Positions 63,409 through 64,000 of a DNA stretch of 64,000 nucleotides are shown piece after piece (position 1 is the stretch's first letter; each line of letters opens with the position of its first letter). Source of the stretch: G963677445 sp963678275 (GTDB taxonomy: Bacteria > Bacteroidota > Ignavibacteria > Ignavibacteriales > Melioribacteraceae); NCBI GenBank assembly GCA_963678275.1, contig OY782765.1:5456001-5520000 (forward strand), given 5' to 3'. The translations under genes were made by a program, and so were the position numbers. The notes beneath the pieces are model-generated. The model made no database searches, was not told the origin of the DNA, and worked only from the letters and a program-made list of their open reading frames with translations.

Positions 63409-64000
63409 CTACTTTAAAAGCACAAGTTTTTTAGTCTCTGAAAATGTATCCCCAACATCAAGCTTGTAAATATATACGCCGCTGGCCAGACCCGCTCCGT
63501 TAAATGTTACGGAATGTCTTCCCTCATCCTGAAATCCATTTTTAAGGGTGGCTACTTCAGCCCCGAGAATATCATAAATTTTGAGAGTTACTTTACCAGT
63601 TTCCGGCATGTAGTAGCTTATAGTGGTGACCGGGTTAAAAGGATTGGGATAGTTCTGCTCCAAACGGCATGTAACCGGTATTTCCCCGCCTGTGAAACTC
63701 TTTTTAATAAGTGATCCTTTCGCCAGCAGTACCTCCTCACGCTGAATCCTGCCGAGATAATAATTCATTGATTCATCACAAGAAAGATGCAGCTCCATAT
63801 AATATTCACCCGGCTCAATACCTGAGCAGTCGATTTCGTAACCTCTGTAATTGTGCATATCCGTATTTTGTGATGTATATTGAACCGGATCAAAAATTCC
63901 GGTCACTTCATTGGTGGAAGCGTTTATGAGTCTGATAGAGGCGTTTATTACAAAATCATCGCTTAGTATAGAAGGGGCTTCCTCGTGATTAAGGACATAA
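63409..64000 (-). CDS. C-terminal part of a secreted protein with sorting domain (partial)
   Basis: The frame is open to the window edge (YVLNHEEAPSILSDDFVINA is the first readable stretch), so the N-terminal part lies outside. Residues upstream of the sorting domain look like a beta-sandwich segment (GIEPGEYYMELHLS). The sorting domain is complete: QNYPNPFNPVTTISY, LKIYDILGAEVATL, LASGVYIYKL, terminal KKLVLLK. The GTG at 63906 is internal and should not be taken as the start. Confidence 0.85.
   Translation of the reverse strand, partial: YVLNHEEAPSILSDDFVINASIRLINASTNEVTGIFDPVQYTSQNTDMHNYRGYEIDCSGIEPGEYYMELHLSCDESMNYYLGRIQREEVLLAKGSLIKKSFTGGEIPVTCRLEQNYPNPFNPVTTISYYMPETGKVTLKIYDILGAEVATLKNGFQDEGRHSVTFNGAGLASGVYIYKLDVGDTFSETKKLVLLK

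Overview
The window reads as AT-rich chromosomal DNA from a free-living, Gram-negative member of the Bacteroidota/FCB radiation, most likely Ignavibacteriota (Ignavibacteria/Melioribacter-like) or a close relative. Evidence: many secreted proteins end in a type IX-style sorting domain of the YPNPFNP...ASGVY type; there are outer-membrane barrels, a KdsC (Kdo/LPS) phosphatase, a YidC with a large periplasmic domain, several LytS/LytTR two-component pairs, and long non-coding spacers filled with shared repeat modules. No rRNA, CRISPR array, transposase or prophage gene was seen. One tRNA (Pro, CGG) is present.

Layout. 1-5 kb: a secreted sorting-domain protein, three copies of a hairpin repeat, and a secreted serpin. 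5-8.5 kb: a four-gene minus-strand operon of two LiaF-like membrane proteins, a LytS-type kinase and a LytTR regulator, preceded by a candidate LytTR operator. 9.4-14.7 kb: rpmH-rnpA-yidC-patatin/BamA-like phospholipase. 14.9-21 kb: a TIGR01777 epimerase, a truncated sorting-domain gene, then a ~2.05-kb tandem duplication carrying two parallel beta-helix proteins. 21.2-24.2 kb: porin/CotH lipoprotein/PAP2 operon. 24.5-33.3 kb: an unrecognised envelope protein, a second LytS/LytTR pair, a beta-propeller sorting-domain protein and a CBM9/DUF5916-like outer-membrane protein. 33.4-37.4 kb: the most distinctive locus, an orphan REC-LytTR regulator and a partner of unknown function, flanked by two paralogous small one-helix membrane proteins that share upstream LytTR-like sites and downstream hairpins. 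37.7-44.6 kb: ricin-lectin/helical secreted protein, tRNA-Pro, kdsC, a zinc-ribbon membrane protein, gpmI, a TPM-domain protein. 46.1-52.4 kb: a plus-strand run (lgt, TolB-like lipoprotein, unknown, RsmB/RsmF-type methyltransferase, thioredoxin-like, MBL hydrolase, Rieske, queG). 52.5-60.9 kb: radical SAM/SPASM protein, a 4-kb gene-free repeat mosaic, and a three-gene envelope-glycan cluster. 61.5-64 kb: a DnaE polymerase fragment lacking PHP and palm domains with a LexA-like palindrome over its start, and the end of another sorting-domain protein that runs off the window.

The spacers are built from about seven recurring modules joined by a ~38-bp connector. Two copies of a ~500-bp composite lie in opposite orientation about 36 kb apart. 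These modules account for most of the non-coding DNA and hold no convincing gene. All functional names are from motif reading by eye; no database search was run.
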